Shown here: positions 41,684 through 50,036 of the stretch, piece by piece
How positions within the stretch are numbered: the first letter of the stretch is position 1
Layout: each line of letters begins with the position of its first letter
Assembly: GCF_029626145.1 (NCBI RefSeq)
Contig: NZ_JARUBJ010000002.1
Span: 6,396,501 to 6,460,500, forward strand
Reading direction: 5' to 3'
From: Micromonospora sp. WMMD961
GTDB taxonomy: Bacteria > Actinomycetota > Actinomycetes > Mycobacteriales > Micromonosporaceae
Length of the DNA: 64,000 nucleotides
Program-made: the position numbers and the translations under genes
The notes under the pieces: generated by a model
Told to the model about the DNA's origin: nothing
Database searches by the model: none
The model's input: the letters and a program-made list of their open reading frames with translations, nothing else

Positions 41684-43324
41684 TCAGAGCTCGACCGAGG
41701 TGATGTCGATCTCGCCGACGTTGTTCAGCTCGAGCTTCTTGATCTTCTCCGAGTGGCCGGACTGCTGACCGTAGAAGTAGACCGGGATGCTCGGGACGTC
41801 CTGGTCGACCTTCTCGACCGCCTTGGCGAACGCCTCGTGGGAGGCCTCCAGGCTCGGAGCGGCGCTGGCCTGCTTGGCAAGGGCGTCGACCTCAGGGTTG
41901 CTGTAGAGGCCGTCGTTCGAGGAGCCGCCCGTGACGTACAGCGGGTTGACCCAGTTCTCGACGTCCGGGTAGTCCTGCTGCCAGGCAGCACGGTACGGGC
42001 CGGTCATCTTGTGGGCGTTGATGTTCTGGCGGAACACCGCGAAGGTCGGCACACCTTCGGCCCGGGCGTTGATGTTGAGGTTGGTCTTGATCTGCTGCGC
42101 GACGGCGTCCATCCAGTCCTTGTGGGCGGAGTCCGCGTTGTAGTAGAAGACCATCTCACCGGTGAAGCCACCGGCCTCGGCGAGCAGCGTCTTGGCCGTC
42201 TCCGGGTCGAACTTGCAAGCGGTGCAGTTACCCGGCTTGGCGCCCGGGGTCAGCGGGTTCGCCCAGCTGTCGGCCGGCTTGCGGGTGCCGAAGAAGATCT
42301 TGTCCGAGATCTCCTGCCGGTTGATCGCCAGCGACACGGCACGACGGAGCTTCGGGTTCTGGAAGCGCTTGTCGTAGATCGGGAACGCGATCAGCGCGGT
42401 CGACGGCGTGACGGTCGAGCGGCCCCGGTCACCGAGGTCGGTCTTCCACTTGTCACCGGCGAGCGCCGAGGTGGGGACAACCTCCATGAAGTCGAGGTTG
42501 TTCGCCAGCAGGTCGGCGTAGGCGGCGTTGTCGTCCTGGTACAGCTTGACGTCGACGTCCTTGATCTTCATCTTGTCGCGAAGATTGTAGTCGTCGAAGC
42601 GCGTCAGCTTGATGAGGGCGTTGTCCTCCCACGACACGAACTTCACCGGGCCGTTGCCGATCGGCTTGCGGCCGAAGTCCTCGGGCTTCTGGGTGAAGAA
42701 CACGTCCGGCAGCGGCATGAAGGCGCTGTAGCCGAGCTTGGTCGGGAAGACCGCGGTCGGCGCCGCCAGGGTGACCTCGAAGGTCTGCTCGTCGATGACC
42801 TTCAGGCCGGACAGCTTGTCCGTCGTCGGCGTCGGGGCCTTCTTCGGGCCGTCCGCGCCGTCCGGGTCGGAGGTGTAGGTCTGGTCGAAGCCCGCGATGT
42901 CCGCGAAGAAGGTGCCGTTCTGCGCACCGTTCGGCGAGTAGGCGGCCCAGTTCCAGGCGTCGACGAAGTTCTTCGCCTTGACCTCGGTACCGTCGTGGAA
43001 CTTGGTACCGGCCTTGATCTTGATCGTGAAGACCTTGGAGTCCGTGGTGTTGATGGACTCCGCCAGCGCGTTGCGCGGGGCCCCACCGTCGTTCGGGTAC
43101 TCGACCAGGCCGGTAAACAGCCAGTCGACGATCTTGCCGCCGCCGGTCTCCGTGGTGTTCGACGGGACCAGCGGGTTCTCCGGCTGGACGCCGTGGACAA
43201 CGATCGAGCCGTCCTTGCTGGCGGCAGCGTCGCCGTCGCCGTCACCGCTCGAGCAACCGCTCGCGACAAGCGCGGCAGCCGCGCTGAGCGCGATCGCGCT
43301 CGTCGCCCGCTTCGAGACTCTCAT
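41684..43324 (-). CDS. Extracellular substrate-binding lipoprotein of peptide-type ABC transporter 2
   Basis: A 546-residue family 5 solute-binding protein. Signal peptide with lipobox VASGC places the lipid-bearing Cys at about residue 24. GTKFHDGTEVKAKNFVDAWN and LRRAVSLAINRQEI are typical peptide-binding segments. A Gly/Asp-rich linker follows the Cys. GAGGAGG precedes the ATG. It is the paralogue of the 18036 gene, first in its operon. Operon 1 and 2 binding proteins align over their full length, but differ enough to expect different ligands. Confidence 0.88.
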   Translation of the reverse strand: MRVSKRATSAIALSAAAALVASGCSSGDGDGDAAASKDGSIVVHGVQPENPLVPSNTTETGGGKIVDWLFTGLVEYPNDGGAPRNALAESINTTDSKVFTIKIKAGTKFHDGTEVKAKNFVDAWNWAAYSPNGAQNGTFFADIAGFDQTYTSDPDGADGPKKAPTPTTDKLSGLKVIDEQTFEVTLAAPTAVFPTKLGYSAFMPLPDVFFTQKPEDFGRKPIGNGPVKFVSWEDNALIKLTRFDDYNLRDKMKIKDVDVKLYQDDNAAYADLLANNLDFMEVVPTSALAGDKWKTDLGDRGRSTVTPSTALIAFPIYDKRFQNPKLRRAVSLAINRQEISDKIFFGTRKPADSWANPLTPGAKPGNCTACKFDPETAKTLLAEAGGFTGEMVFYYNADSAHKDWMDAVAQQIKTNLNINARAEGVPTFAVFRQNINAHKMTGPYRAAWQQDYPDVENWVNPLYVTGGSSNDGLYSNPEVDALAKQASAAPSLEASHEAFAKAVEKVDQDVPSIPVYFYGQQSGHSEKIKKLELNNVGEIDITSVEL

Positions 43325-43905
43325 TCCGAGGGGCCTCCTCTTTCTAACCAGGTTCCGTCGTGGGTTTCACGCACGTTTGGGGGGTGACACCGCCCGACCA
43401 CCCCGGGGCGCGGGTCGCCGGGACCACAGGGAAGTTGGAGACACCCCTGATGTACCGATCCGCCGGGCTCCCCCGCCAACGAGGCGCGACACGACGCAGG
43501 AGACACAGCCACGAACCGCCGCGAGCGGCGAGGACATGGTCGTGGGCCGTACGGAGTGCCACACACCGATGGTGAGGTGCTGCCACTGTGACACCCACTG
43601 GCCGCTTCCGTGAAGGTGCCGTTATCAAGCCGTTAGTTGCCCGCCACGTTGCCGATACTTGAAAAATGATCATAAAACGGTCGGCTCGGGCAGCACTGAG
43701 CAGGAAATACGTTGCGCCACCCGCGTACGAGGGCTCGGCCCGCGCGCACGCCTCGGACCCACCCCTGTCCGATCGGACGTCGGTCGCCACTCACATTTCG
43801 ACCCATCCGGACTAGGTCGACTTCGGCTGCACAGGCACGATCACCGACTGGGTGGATGAGGGTGTCGAGATCGTTTGTCTGATCCTCGGCCCCGGGCGAG
43901 GCCGG
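43325..43905. other. Upstream region of peptide transporter operon 2
   Basis: A 581-base gap between minus-strand genes. The stretch 43655-43682 (TTGAAAAATGATCATAAAAC) is the most AT-rich piece and likely belongs to the operon 2 promoter. A bulged hairpin at 43877-43911 (GTCTGA/TCAGAC plus CGGCC/GGCCG) overlaps the response-regulator stop and may end that operon. I see no coding sequence or known RNA. Confidence 0.4.
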
Positions 43906-44598
43906 TCAGACGAGGCGGCGATCGGCCGCCCAGCGGGACAGCTCGTAGCGGTTGGACATCTGCAGCTTGCGGAGCACGTTCGACACGTGCGTCTCCACCG
44001 TCTTGATGGAGATGAACAGCTCCTTGGCGATCTCCTTGTACGCGTACCCGCGGGCCAGCAGCCGGAGCACCTCGCGCTCACGGTTGGTCAGCTGGTCCAG
44101 CTCGGGGTCGGCCACCGGGGCATCCGGTCGGGCCGCGAAGGCATCCAGCACGAAGCCGGCCAACCGTGGGCTGAACACCGCGTCCCCGTCGGCCACCCGG
44201 CGGATCGCCGCGGCCAGCTCGTCCGGTGAGATGGTCTTGGTGACGTAACCCCGGGCGCCGGCCCGGATCAACCCGATCACGTCCTCCGCCGCGTCGGAGA
44301 CGCTCAACGCGAGAAACTTGACCTGCGGGTGGGTACGCCTCATCGCCTCCAGCACCGCGCGCCCGCCACCGTCGGGCATGTGCACGTCGAGCAGCACCAC
44401 GTCCGGCCCGACGGCGGCGATCCGGGTGACCGCCTCGGCCACCGTGCTCGCCTCGCCCACCACCTCGACGTGGGCGCCCAGCTCGGCGCGCACCCCGGCT
44501 CGGAACATGGCGTGATCGTCCACCAGGAACACCCGCAGCCGCTCGGGGCGGGCATCCGCCTGGTCGAGGTGCTCGGTCGACTGCTCGGCCATGGTCAT
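43906..44598 (-). CDS. NarL/LuxR-family response regulator
   Basis: A 230-residue regulator. The receiver domain (about residues 20-140) has the acidic pair VDDH, phosphoacceptor Asp71 in VVLLDVHMPDGG, and Lys in YVTKTIS. The C-terminal LuxR-type helix-turn-helix (about 165-225) contains LTNREREVLRLLARGYAYKE and SIKTVETHVSNVLRKL. The ATG overlaps the kinase stop (ATGA), so kinase and regulator form one system. Its targets probably include the divergent PspC/LiaF-like operon and, by a shared motif, the PspC gene at 53485. Confidence 0.92.
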   Translation of the reverse strand: MTMAEQSTEHLDQADARPERLRVFLVDDHAMFRAGVRAELGAHVEVVGEASTVAEAVTRIAAVGPDVVLLDVHMPDGGGRAVLEAMRRTHPQVKFLALSVSDAAEDVIGLIRAGARGYVTKTISPDELAAAIRRVADGDAVFSPRLAGFVLDAFAARPDAPVADPELDQLTNREREVLRLLARGYAYKEIAKELFISIKTVETHVSNVLRKLQMSNRYELSRWAADRRLV

Positions 44599-45938
44599 CT
44601 GTTCCTCTCCGCTGCGGACGAGTCCCGGGAGATCGGCAGGATCAACCGAACCTCGGTCCCCTCCCCCGGACCGGACCGGATTTCGGCCCGTCCGCCGTGC
44701 CGCTTCATCCGCCCGATGATCGAGCCGCGTACGCCGTGCCGGTGGTCCTCCACGGTATCCGGATCGAAGCCCTTCCCCCGGTCCCGGACGAAGACGCTGA
44801 CCTGATCGGGCTCCACCTCCGCGTAGAGGGACACCGTCTGCACGCCAGCGTGGCGGGCCGCGTTCACCAGTGCCTCCCGTGCGGCCGCGACCAGCGCGCC
44901 GACCTTCTCGTCGGTCTCCCGATCGCCGACCACCACCGCCTCCACCGTGATCGCGAAGGTGTCCTCGACCTCGGCGGCGGCCTGCTCCAACGCGGCGGCG
45001 AAGCGCTCGCTCGGCGACGCGGTGGGTTTGTACAGCCAGTTACGCAGGGAACGCTCCTGCCCCCGGGCCAGCCGCTGCACCATCTTGACGTCGCCGGCGT
45101 TGCGCTGGATCAGCGCCAACGTGTGCAACACCTGGTCGTGCACCATCGCGGCCAACTCGGCCCGCTCCTGCTCGCGAATGCGGCCCTCGCGCTCCGAGCG
45201 GAGCTGACTGTACGTCCGCCAGAGCACCGGCGCGGCGACCACGCCGACCCCGGCCAACCCGACCAGCGCGAAGATCACGCCATTGATCACCGCGTCGAAG
45301 TTCTGCGCCGGCGAGTAGACCGCCGCGACGCCGATGATGCCGACCGCGACCAGCACTCCCCCGCCGATGAACCGGAGCACGAAGGCCCGCCGGTCGCTCT
45401 CCTCGACGACCGCGCCGAGCCAGGGCACCGGCATCGTCTCGCCCCACTGCCGCCGCCGCTCGGGCGCGGACTGGTGCCAGATGACCCCGGCGCCGACCGC
45501 GATGATGGCCACCAGCCAGCCCGCGGTGCCCGCCGCGCCGACCGAGTCGAAGACCATCACCTGGATCAGCAGGACACCGAGCCCGATCCCCACGAACGGC
45601 AGGAGCTGCGCCACGTCGCGCCGGGGCGGCACCGCGGTGTCCCCTGGCCGCAGCGGCACCACGGCCCAGAAGGCCGCGTAGAGCAGCAGGCCGAGCCCAC
45701 TCAGCCCGAGCAGCACCATGAACGCGACGCGCACCCGCAGCACCGAGATGCCGAGATGGTCGGCGATACCGGCGGCGACGCCGGCGGCCATCCGGTGCTC
45801 CGGGGCGCGGTAGAGGCGCGGGGGCGAGGTCACGGCGCTGATCGGAGGCTCCCTGGTCACGGTGGCGGACAGGTCGAGGTCGGGTGACTCGATCGTCACA
45901 CGCTGCGGCGTCCACGACCACGGGGACGCCCCCGACAT
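44595..45938 (-). CDS. Sensor histidine kinase with N-terminal PspC domain
   Basis: A 447-residue membrane kinase. A PspC domain spans about residues 40-100 (RAPEHRMAAGVAAGIADHLG plus a helix), followed by three or four more membrane helices to about residue 240. The kinase core is of the NarX/LiaS class: phosphoacceptor His267 in AAMVHDQVLH, N-box AAREALVNAARHAG, G1 VRDRGKGFDPD, G2 IIGRMKRHGG. PspC proteins respond to membrane stress, so the kinase likely senses envelope damage. The ATG at 45938 lacks a good ribosome site; GTG at 45899 is an alternative. Confidence 0.88.
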   Translation of the reverse strand: MSGASPWSWTPQRVTIESPDLDLSATVTREPPISAVTSPPRLYRAPEHRMAAGVAAGIADHLGISVLRVRVAFMVLLGLSGLGLLLYAAFWAVVPLRPGDTAVPPRRDVAQLLPFVGIGLGVLLIQVMVFDSVGAAGTAGWLVAIIAVGAGVIWHQSAPERRRQWGETMPVPWLGAVVEESDRRAFVLRFIGGGVLVAVGIIGVAAVYSPAQNFDAVINGVIFALVGLAGVGVVAAPVLWRTYSQLRSEREGRIREQERAELAAMVHDQVLHTLALIQRNAGDVKMVQRLARGQERSLRNWLYKPTASPSERFAAALEQAAAEVEDTFAITVEAVVVGDRETDEKVGALVAAAREALVNAARHAGVQTVSLYAEVEPDQVSVFVRDRGKGFDPDTVEDHRHGVRGSIIGRMKRHGGRAEIRSGPGEGTEVRLILPISRDSSAAERNR

Positions 45939-45952
45939 TCCGGCCGCCGGAT

Positions 45953-45982
45953 CTCAGGGTGGGGTCAGGGTCGGGTCCTGAG
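45953..45982. promoter_or_regulatory. TCAGGG direct repeat plus inverted copy between divergent PspC genes
   Basis: TCAGGG at 45954-45959 and 45965-45970 (11-bp period), then CCTGA at 45977-45981, forming CTCAGG-N18-CCTGAG. The same arrangement of two TCAGGG at 11 bp occurs at 53412-53428, before the other PspC gene. It lies in the 78-base gap that must hold both divergent promoters. Candidate operator of the adjacent response regulator. Confidence 0.6.
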
Positions 45983-46016
45983 GTCGTTCGGGTGCACCGG
46001 GCAGCAGGATCGAGGC

Positions 46017-47813
46017 ATGACCGAGGAAGCCACCCCGCCACCCCGCCCGGGGTCGGCACCGCCGGAGGGCTCGTCACCGCCCGCGCCGGCCGCGACGCCC
46101 GGCGCCTGGACCGAACCCAGCACGCCCGGTGCGCACCCGGGCGCCGCGCCGACCGATCCGTACGGTGGCTTCGGGCCGCCCGCCGACGCGAGCTACGGCC
46201 CGGGGTTCGCGGCCGGCACCGGTTACGGGGCCGCCGGCGCACCACCCGGACCCGGCGGTGGTCCCGGTCCGTCCGCCCCGCCACCGCCACTGGGTGGCAC
46301 CGGTTTCACCTCGCGGTACGGGTTGGTCCGGCCGCGCGAGGGGCGGTATCTCGCCGGTGTCTGCGCGGCGATCGGACGCGCCACCAACACCGACCCGGTG
46401 CTGTGGCGGGTGCTGCTCGCGGTGCTCGGGTTCTTCGGGGGTATCGGCATCCTGGTGTACGTCGCGGCCTGGCTGATCATCCCGAACGAGGGTGACACCG
46501 CGTCCCCGATCGAGTCGATGCTCGGGCGCGGCCGTTCCAGCATGTCGCCGGTGACCGTGATCATCCTGGGCATCCTGGTCGCGGCCAGCTTCGGCTACAT
46601 CGTCACCGACGCCTTCCGCGCGGTGCTGCTCGGCGCGGCCATCCTGGTCGCCGGCGCGCTGCTGCTCAACCGGGACAGCCGCAACCCACCGGCCGGCACC
46701 CCGGGCGCTCCGGTGCCGCCCGCGCCGACCGGCACCCCACCCGGTCCGGTCCCACCGGTGGCCTGGCCGGCGCCGCCGTCCGACGCCGGGCCAACCACCG
46801 CGACAGCAGCACCCGGGGCAGCCGGCTATCCCGCCTACGCCACCGCGACGACGGGAGGGGCACCCACCTTGGCGTACGACGTACCGCCGACCGGTGGACC
46901 GCAGCCGGCCGCCACCGGGCAGCCGGTGTCCGGCCCGGGCCCGGTGTCCGGGCAGCCGGCCGGCACGACGGCTGTCCAGCCCGGCTGGCCGGCACCGACC
47001 ACGGGTTGGCCCAGCGCCGCCGCACCCAGCGTCGGCTGGCCGTCGGCCCCGGTGACCGGGGCACCCGCGGCGACGTCCGGCTATCCGACCGCCACGCCAG
47101 CGTCCGCGTACCGTCAGCCGTTCGCGCCGCACGGCCCGTACGCCTCACCGAGCCCGGCACCGTCCCCACCGGCGAAGCCACCGAAGCCGCCGAAGCGCCC
47201 GAAGGAGCGGTCGCCACTCGGCGCGGTGACCTTCTCCCTGATCTTCCTGGTCCTCGGTGTGGTCGCCCTGCTCGACCTGCTCGACGTCTTCGCCATCAGC
47301 GCCTCGGCGTACTTCGCGGCGGCGTTGGCCACCATCGCGCTGGGGCTGCTGGTCGGCACCTGGTTCGGCCGGGCCCGCTGGCTCATCGCGCTCGGCCTGG
47401 TGACCGCTGCGGCACTGGGCACGGCGACGGTCGCCGAGTCCTACGACCGGATCCGCGGGGTCGACGGTGCGGTGACCTGGGCACCAACCGACTATCGCGA
47501 CCTCGCCGACCGGTACGAGAACAGCTTCGGTGACGCCATACTCGACCTGCGCGGCATCGACTTCGCGAAGCGGGACAGCCAGATCACCGTCGCCATCAAC
47601 TTCGGTCAGGCGACAGTCGTCGTACCGCCGAACGTCGACGTCACCACGGTGGCCGACGTCAACGCGGGCGATGCCAACATCTTCGGCAACCGGTCCGGCG
47701 GGTTGGACGGTCGCCTGCGGGAGTTCACCGATGTCGGCGCGGACGGCCCCGGCGGCGGGACCCTGCGCCTGTACATCCACGTCAATGCCGGCAACCTGGA
47801 GGTGACCCGGTGA
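46017..47813 (+). CDS. PspC-domain and LiaF-like membrane protein
   Basis: The 598-residue protein has a Pro/Gly-rich cytoplasmic N-terminus of about 95 residues, a PspC domain (YGLVRPREGRYLAGVCAAIG with a helix, about 98-160), two further helices, a second long Pro/Ala/Thr-rich region (about 225-385), a group of three helices, and a C-terminal beta-rich domain (about 485-598). The last part (TVAINFGQATVVVPPNVDVT) resembles the LiaF/cell-wall-active antibiotics response domain. In Firmicutes LiaF restrains LiaS; here an analogous partner for the divergent PspC kinase is likely. CAGGAT ends 6 bases before the ATG. Confidence 0.82.
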   Translation: MTEEATPPPRPGSAPPEGSSPPAPAATPGAWTEPSTPGAHPGAAPTDPYGGFGPPADASYGPGFAAGTGYGAAGAPPGPGGGPGPSAPPPPLGGTGFTSRYGLVRPREGRYLAGVCAAIGRATNTDPVLWRVLLAVLGFFGGIGILVYVAAWLIIPNEGDTASPIESMLGRGRSSMSPVTVIILGILVAASFGYIVTDAFRAVLLGAAILVAGALLLNRDSRNPPAGTPGAPVPPAPTGTPPGPVPPVAWPAPPSDAGPTTATAAPGAAGYPAYATATTGGAPTLAYDVPPTGGPQPAATGQPVSGPGPVSGQPAGTTAVQPGWPAPTTGWPSAAAPSVGWPSAPVTGAPAATSGYPTATPASAYRQPFAPHGPYASPSPAPSPPAKPPKPPKRPKERSPLGAVTFSLIFLVLGVVALLDLLDVFAISASAYFAAALATIALGLLVGTWFGRARWLIALGLVTAAALGTATVAESYDRIRGVDGAVTWAPTDYRDLADRYENSFGDAILDLRGIDFAKRDSQITVAINFGQATVVVPPNVDVTTVADVNAGDANIFGNRSGGLDGRLREFTDVGADGPGGGTLRLYIHVNAGNLEVTR

Positions 47814-48454
47814 AGGCTCACCGTACTGATCTGGTGTCGTTCGCCTTCGGGCTCGTGTTCCTGGCGCTGTCCGGCTGGTGGCTGCTCGCCCAGTTGCTCG
47901 GGCTCGCCCTGCCGGCGGTGGGCTGGTTCCTGGCCAGCGCGCTCATTCTGATCGGCGTCTTCGGACTGGTCGGCGCGCTGCGCTCGGGTCGGTCGCCGCA
48001 GCCGGCGGCCACCGCCGACGCCGCCGAGGCGGCCGCGCCGGTCTCCGGCGCCAGGGCGCCGGTCTCCGGCGCCAGGGCGCCGGTCTCCGGCGCCAGGGCG
48101 CCGGTCTCCGGTGCCGCGGTGCCGGTCTCCGGTGCCGCGGTGCCGACGTCCGGCGCGGCTCTGCCGGTCTGGGAAGCCGAACGGTCCACCTGGGACGCTC
48201 CCCCGTCGGTAGCGACACCGCAGGCACCGACCGCCGAGGTGATCCATCCGGCCTGGCTGGCTCATCCGCCGGCAGAGCCGCAGACGTCCTCGATCCCCGG
48301 TCAGCCCGACGACCGACACGAGGAGCCGACCATCGGCCTCGGCACCGGGCCGGCCCGGGTCGAGGGGGACGAACCGACCCGGTCGGATCACCCGATCGAG
48401 GCCGTCCGCGATCAGGCGGAGGACGAACGGGAGGGCCGGCGCGGGCAGCTCTGA
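47810..48454 (+). CDS. Membrane protein with tandem APVSGA repeats
   Basis: The 214-residue product starts at GTG overlapping the upstream stop (GTGA), so it belongs to the PspC/LiaF-like operon. Two membrane helices come first (LVSFAFGLVFLALSGWWLLA and VGWFLASALILIGVFGLVGA), then a cytoplasmic region with six seven-residue repeats (APVSGAR, APVSGAA and variants) and an acidic tail. I recognise no domain in the tail. The repeat number probably varies between strains. A role as accessory of the envelope-stress module is inferred only from coupling. Confidence 0.72.
   Translation: MKAHRTDLVSFAFGLVFLALSGWWLLAQLLGLALPAVGWFLASALILIGVFGLVGALRSGRSPQPAATADAAEAAAPVSGARAPVSGARAPVSGARAPVSGAAVPVSGAAVPTSGAALPVWEAERSTWDAPPSVATPQAPTAEVIHPAWLAHPPAEPQTSSIPGQPDDRHEEPTIGLGTGPARVEGDEPTRSDHPIEAVRDQAEDEREGRRGQL
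48035..48160 (+). repeat. Six in-frame tandem copies of a 21-bp unit
   Basis: Units begin at 48035, 48056, 48077, 48098, 48119 and 48140. The first three are identical; divergence increases toward the 3' end. They encode APVSGAR/APVSGAA/VPVSGAA/VPTSGAA within the membrane-protein gene. Confidence 0.9.
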
Positions 48455-48623
48455 CCTCGGGCGTCCCCCGGCGGCGGACTACTCGACCGCTACGGCGGTG
48501 CGGCTGGCGCGAACGGGCGCATATGCTGGCCGGTGGAGATCTCGCCCTCCGCCGGCCGGCCCGTCCCGCCATGGCGGTCCCGCCGCGATTCCCGTCTCTA
48601 CCCCCGTCAGGAGCCCGCCCGAC

Positions 48624-49877
48624 ATGACCCAGTCCCCCGCCGTGCGTATCACCGGTCGGTCCGGTCCGGTCCGCATCGGCGAGCGAGCCGCCCGTACGCT
48701 CGTCACCGAGCTGGCCCGGATCAACGATCCCAAGGCCGCCCTCCTGGTCGGGGCGGGCCCGGAGTCCGCAGTGCTGGCCGCGGCGATCGAGGCTCTGCTC
48801 CCCGGTGACCGGCTCACCGTGGTGCCCGCCGAACCGCTCGGCGCTACCGCGCTCCGCGAGCACGTCACCGCCCAGGGCCGTTGGGTCGCCGACCGGGTGA
48901 GCGTCGTCGACTCGCTTGCCGAGGCTGAGCCCGCCGGGGTCGTCATCGCCGGAGAGGCGTTCGTCGGCACCGCCGAGGAAACCCGCAGCGGTATCGAGGG
49001 CCTGGCGAAGTACCTCTCCGACGGTGCGGTACTCAGCGTGGCGACCGTCGCCACGCCCGGCCGGACCACCGGGGCGGCGGCCGAGTTGGCTCGACAGGAC
49101 GCCCTCTACGGCGTCGGCGCTGATCTGGTGCTGCGTAACTCGCCGCCGGTGCGGGTCTACCGGCTGCGGTTCACCCCGGCCAGCCCGGCCGCGGCCGACC
49201 GGTTGGCCCCCGCGCACCGCCCGTCGAGCGTGCCGCTGACCCGGGGCATGCACATCGACTCCAACGGCGTGGCCGCGGCGGGCATCGCGCTGGGCCTCGC
49301 GGCGCTGGCCCGGGTGGCGCGTCCGTCGTCCAAGCTCTGGCTGCTGCCAGCGCTGGCCGCCGGGCCGGTCGCCGCGTTCTTCCGCGACCCCGAGCGGGAC
49401 GTGCCGGAGGACCCGACCGCGGTGGTCGCCAGCGCGGACGGCAAGGTCCTGTCGGTGCAGCGACTGCACGACGAGCGTTTCGGCGACGGCGAGTGGCTCC
49501 GGGTGGCGGTCTTCCTGTCGGTGCTGGACGTGCACGTCAACCGTGCCCCGGTTGCCGGCAAGGTGGTGGACTACTTCGTCGCCGACGGCGGGTTCGTCAA
49601 CGCGATGAAGCCGGACGCCGAGCACAACGTGGCGGCGTACACAGTGCTGGACACCGCTCGCGGCACGGTGGTGGTCGCGCAGCGGACCGGGCTGATCGCT
49701 CGCCGGATCGTGCAGCGCGCGCCGATCGGCGCACTGCTGGCCAGGGGCGAGCGCTTCGGTCTGATCCGGTTCGGCTCGCGGACCGACGTCTACCTCCCGG
49801 CCGAGGCTGCCGACCCGTTGGTCGGGCCGGGCGACAAGGTGGTCGGCGGGTCCACCGTCATCGCCCGCTGGCGTTGA
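48624..49877 (+). CDS. psd: Phosphatidylserine decarboxylase with extra N-terminal Rossmann-like domain
   Basis: The 417-residue protein ends in a short PSD proenzyme domain (about residues 215-417): FFRDPERD, the catalytic-site segment LSVLDVHVNRAP, KPDAEHN and the self-cleavage site Gly384-Ser385 in IRFGSRTDV, where Ser becomes the pyruvoyl group. It decarboxylates phosphatidylserine to phosphatidylethanolamine. The first 205 residues are not part of PSD and look like a methyltransferase/Rossmann-type fold (AALLVGAGPESAVLAAAIEA). AGGAG precedes ATG 48624. The convergent pssA supplies its substrate. The 3' end lies in a fourfold repeat. Confidence 0.88.
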   Translation: MTQSPAVRITGRSGPVRIGERAARTLVTELARINDPKAALLVGAGPESAVLAAAIEALLPGDRLTVVPAEPLGATALREHVTAQGRWVADRVSVVDSLAEAEPAGVVIAGEAFVGTAEETRSGIEGLAKYLSDGAVLSVATVATPGRTTGAAAELARQDALYGVGADLVLRNSPPVRVYRLRFTPASPAAADRLAPAHRPSSVPLTRGMHIDSNGVAAAGIALGLAALARVARPSSKLWLLPALAAGPVAAFFRDPERDVPEDPTAVVASADGKVLSVQRLHDERFGDGEWLRVAVFLSVLDVHVNRAPVAGKVVDYFVADGGFVNAMKPDAEHNVAAYTVLDTARGTVVVAQRTGLIARRIVQRAPIGALLARGERFGLIRFGSRTDVYLPAEAADPLVGPGDKVVGGSTVIARWR

Positions 49878-49981
49878 CCCACGAAACCGTCATCGCCCGC
49901 TGGCGTTGACCCACGAAACCGTCATCGCCCGCTGGCGTTGACCCACGAAACCGTCATCGCCCGCTGGCGTTGACCCACGAA
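49854..49981 (+). repeat. Four perfect tandem copies of a 32-bp unit over the psd stop codon
   Basis: Units at 49854, 49886, 49918 and 49950. The first holds the last psd codons (Thr-Val-Ile-Ala-Arg-Trp-Arg-stop) and 8 bases beyond; the other three repeat this exactly behind the stop. The unit begins ACCGTCATCGCCCGCTGGCG. There are no spacers, so it is not a CRISPR array. A strong terminator hairpin follows after two bases. Confidence 0.95.
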
Positions 49982-49983
49982 CG

Positions 49984-50020
49984 TGAAACGGGGCGCCGCT
50001 GTCCGCGGCGCCCCGTTTCA
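49984..50020. terminator. Bidirectional terminator between psd and pssA
   Basis: TGAAACGGGGCGCCGC pairs perfectly over 16 bp with its complement around a TGTCC loop, between the convergent genes. Confidence 0.8.
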
Positions 50021-50036
50021 GTCTGCTGTGCTGCGG

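Noticed and set aside
49854..49981. CRISPR array
   Set aside because: Units are directly adjacent with no spacers, and the first is part of a coding gene.
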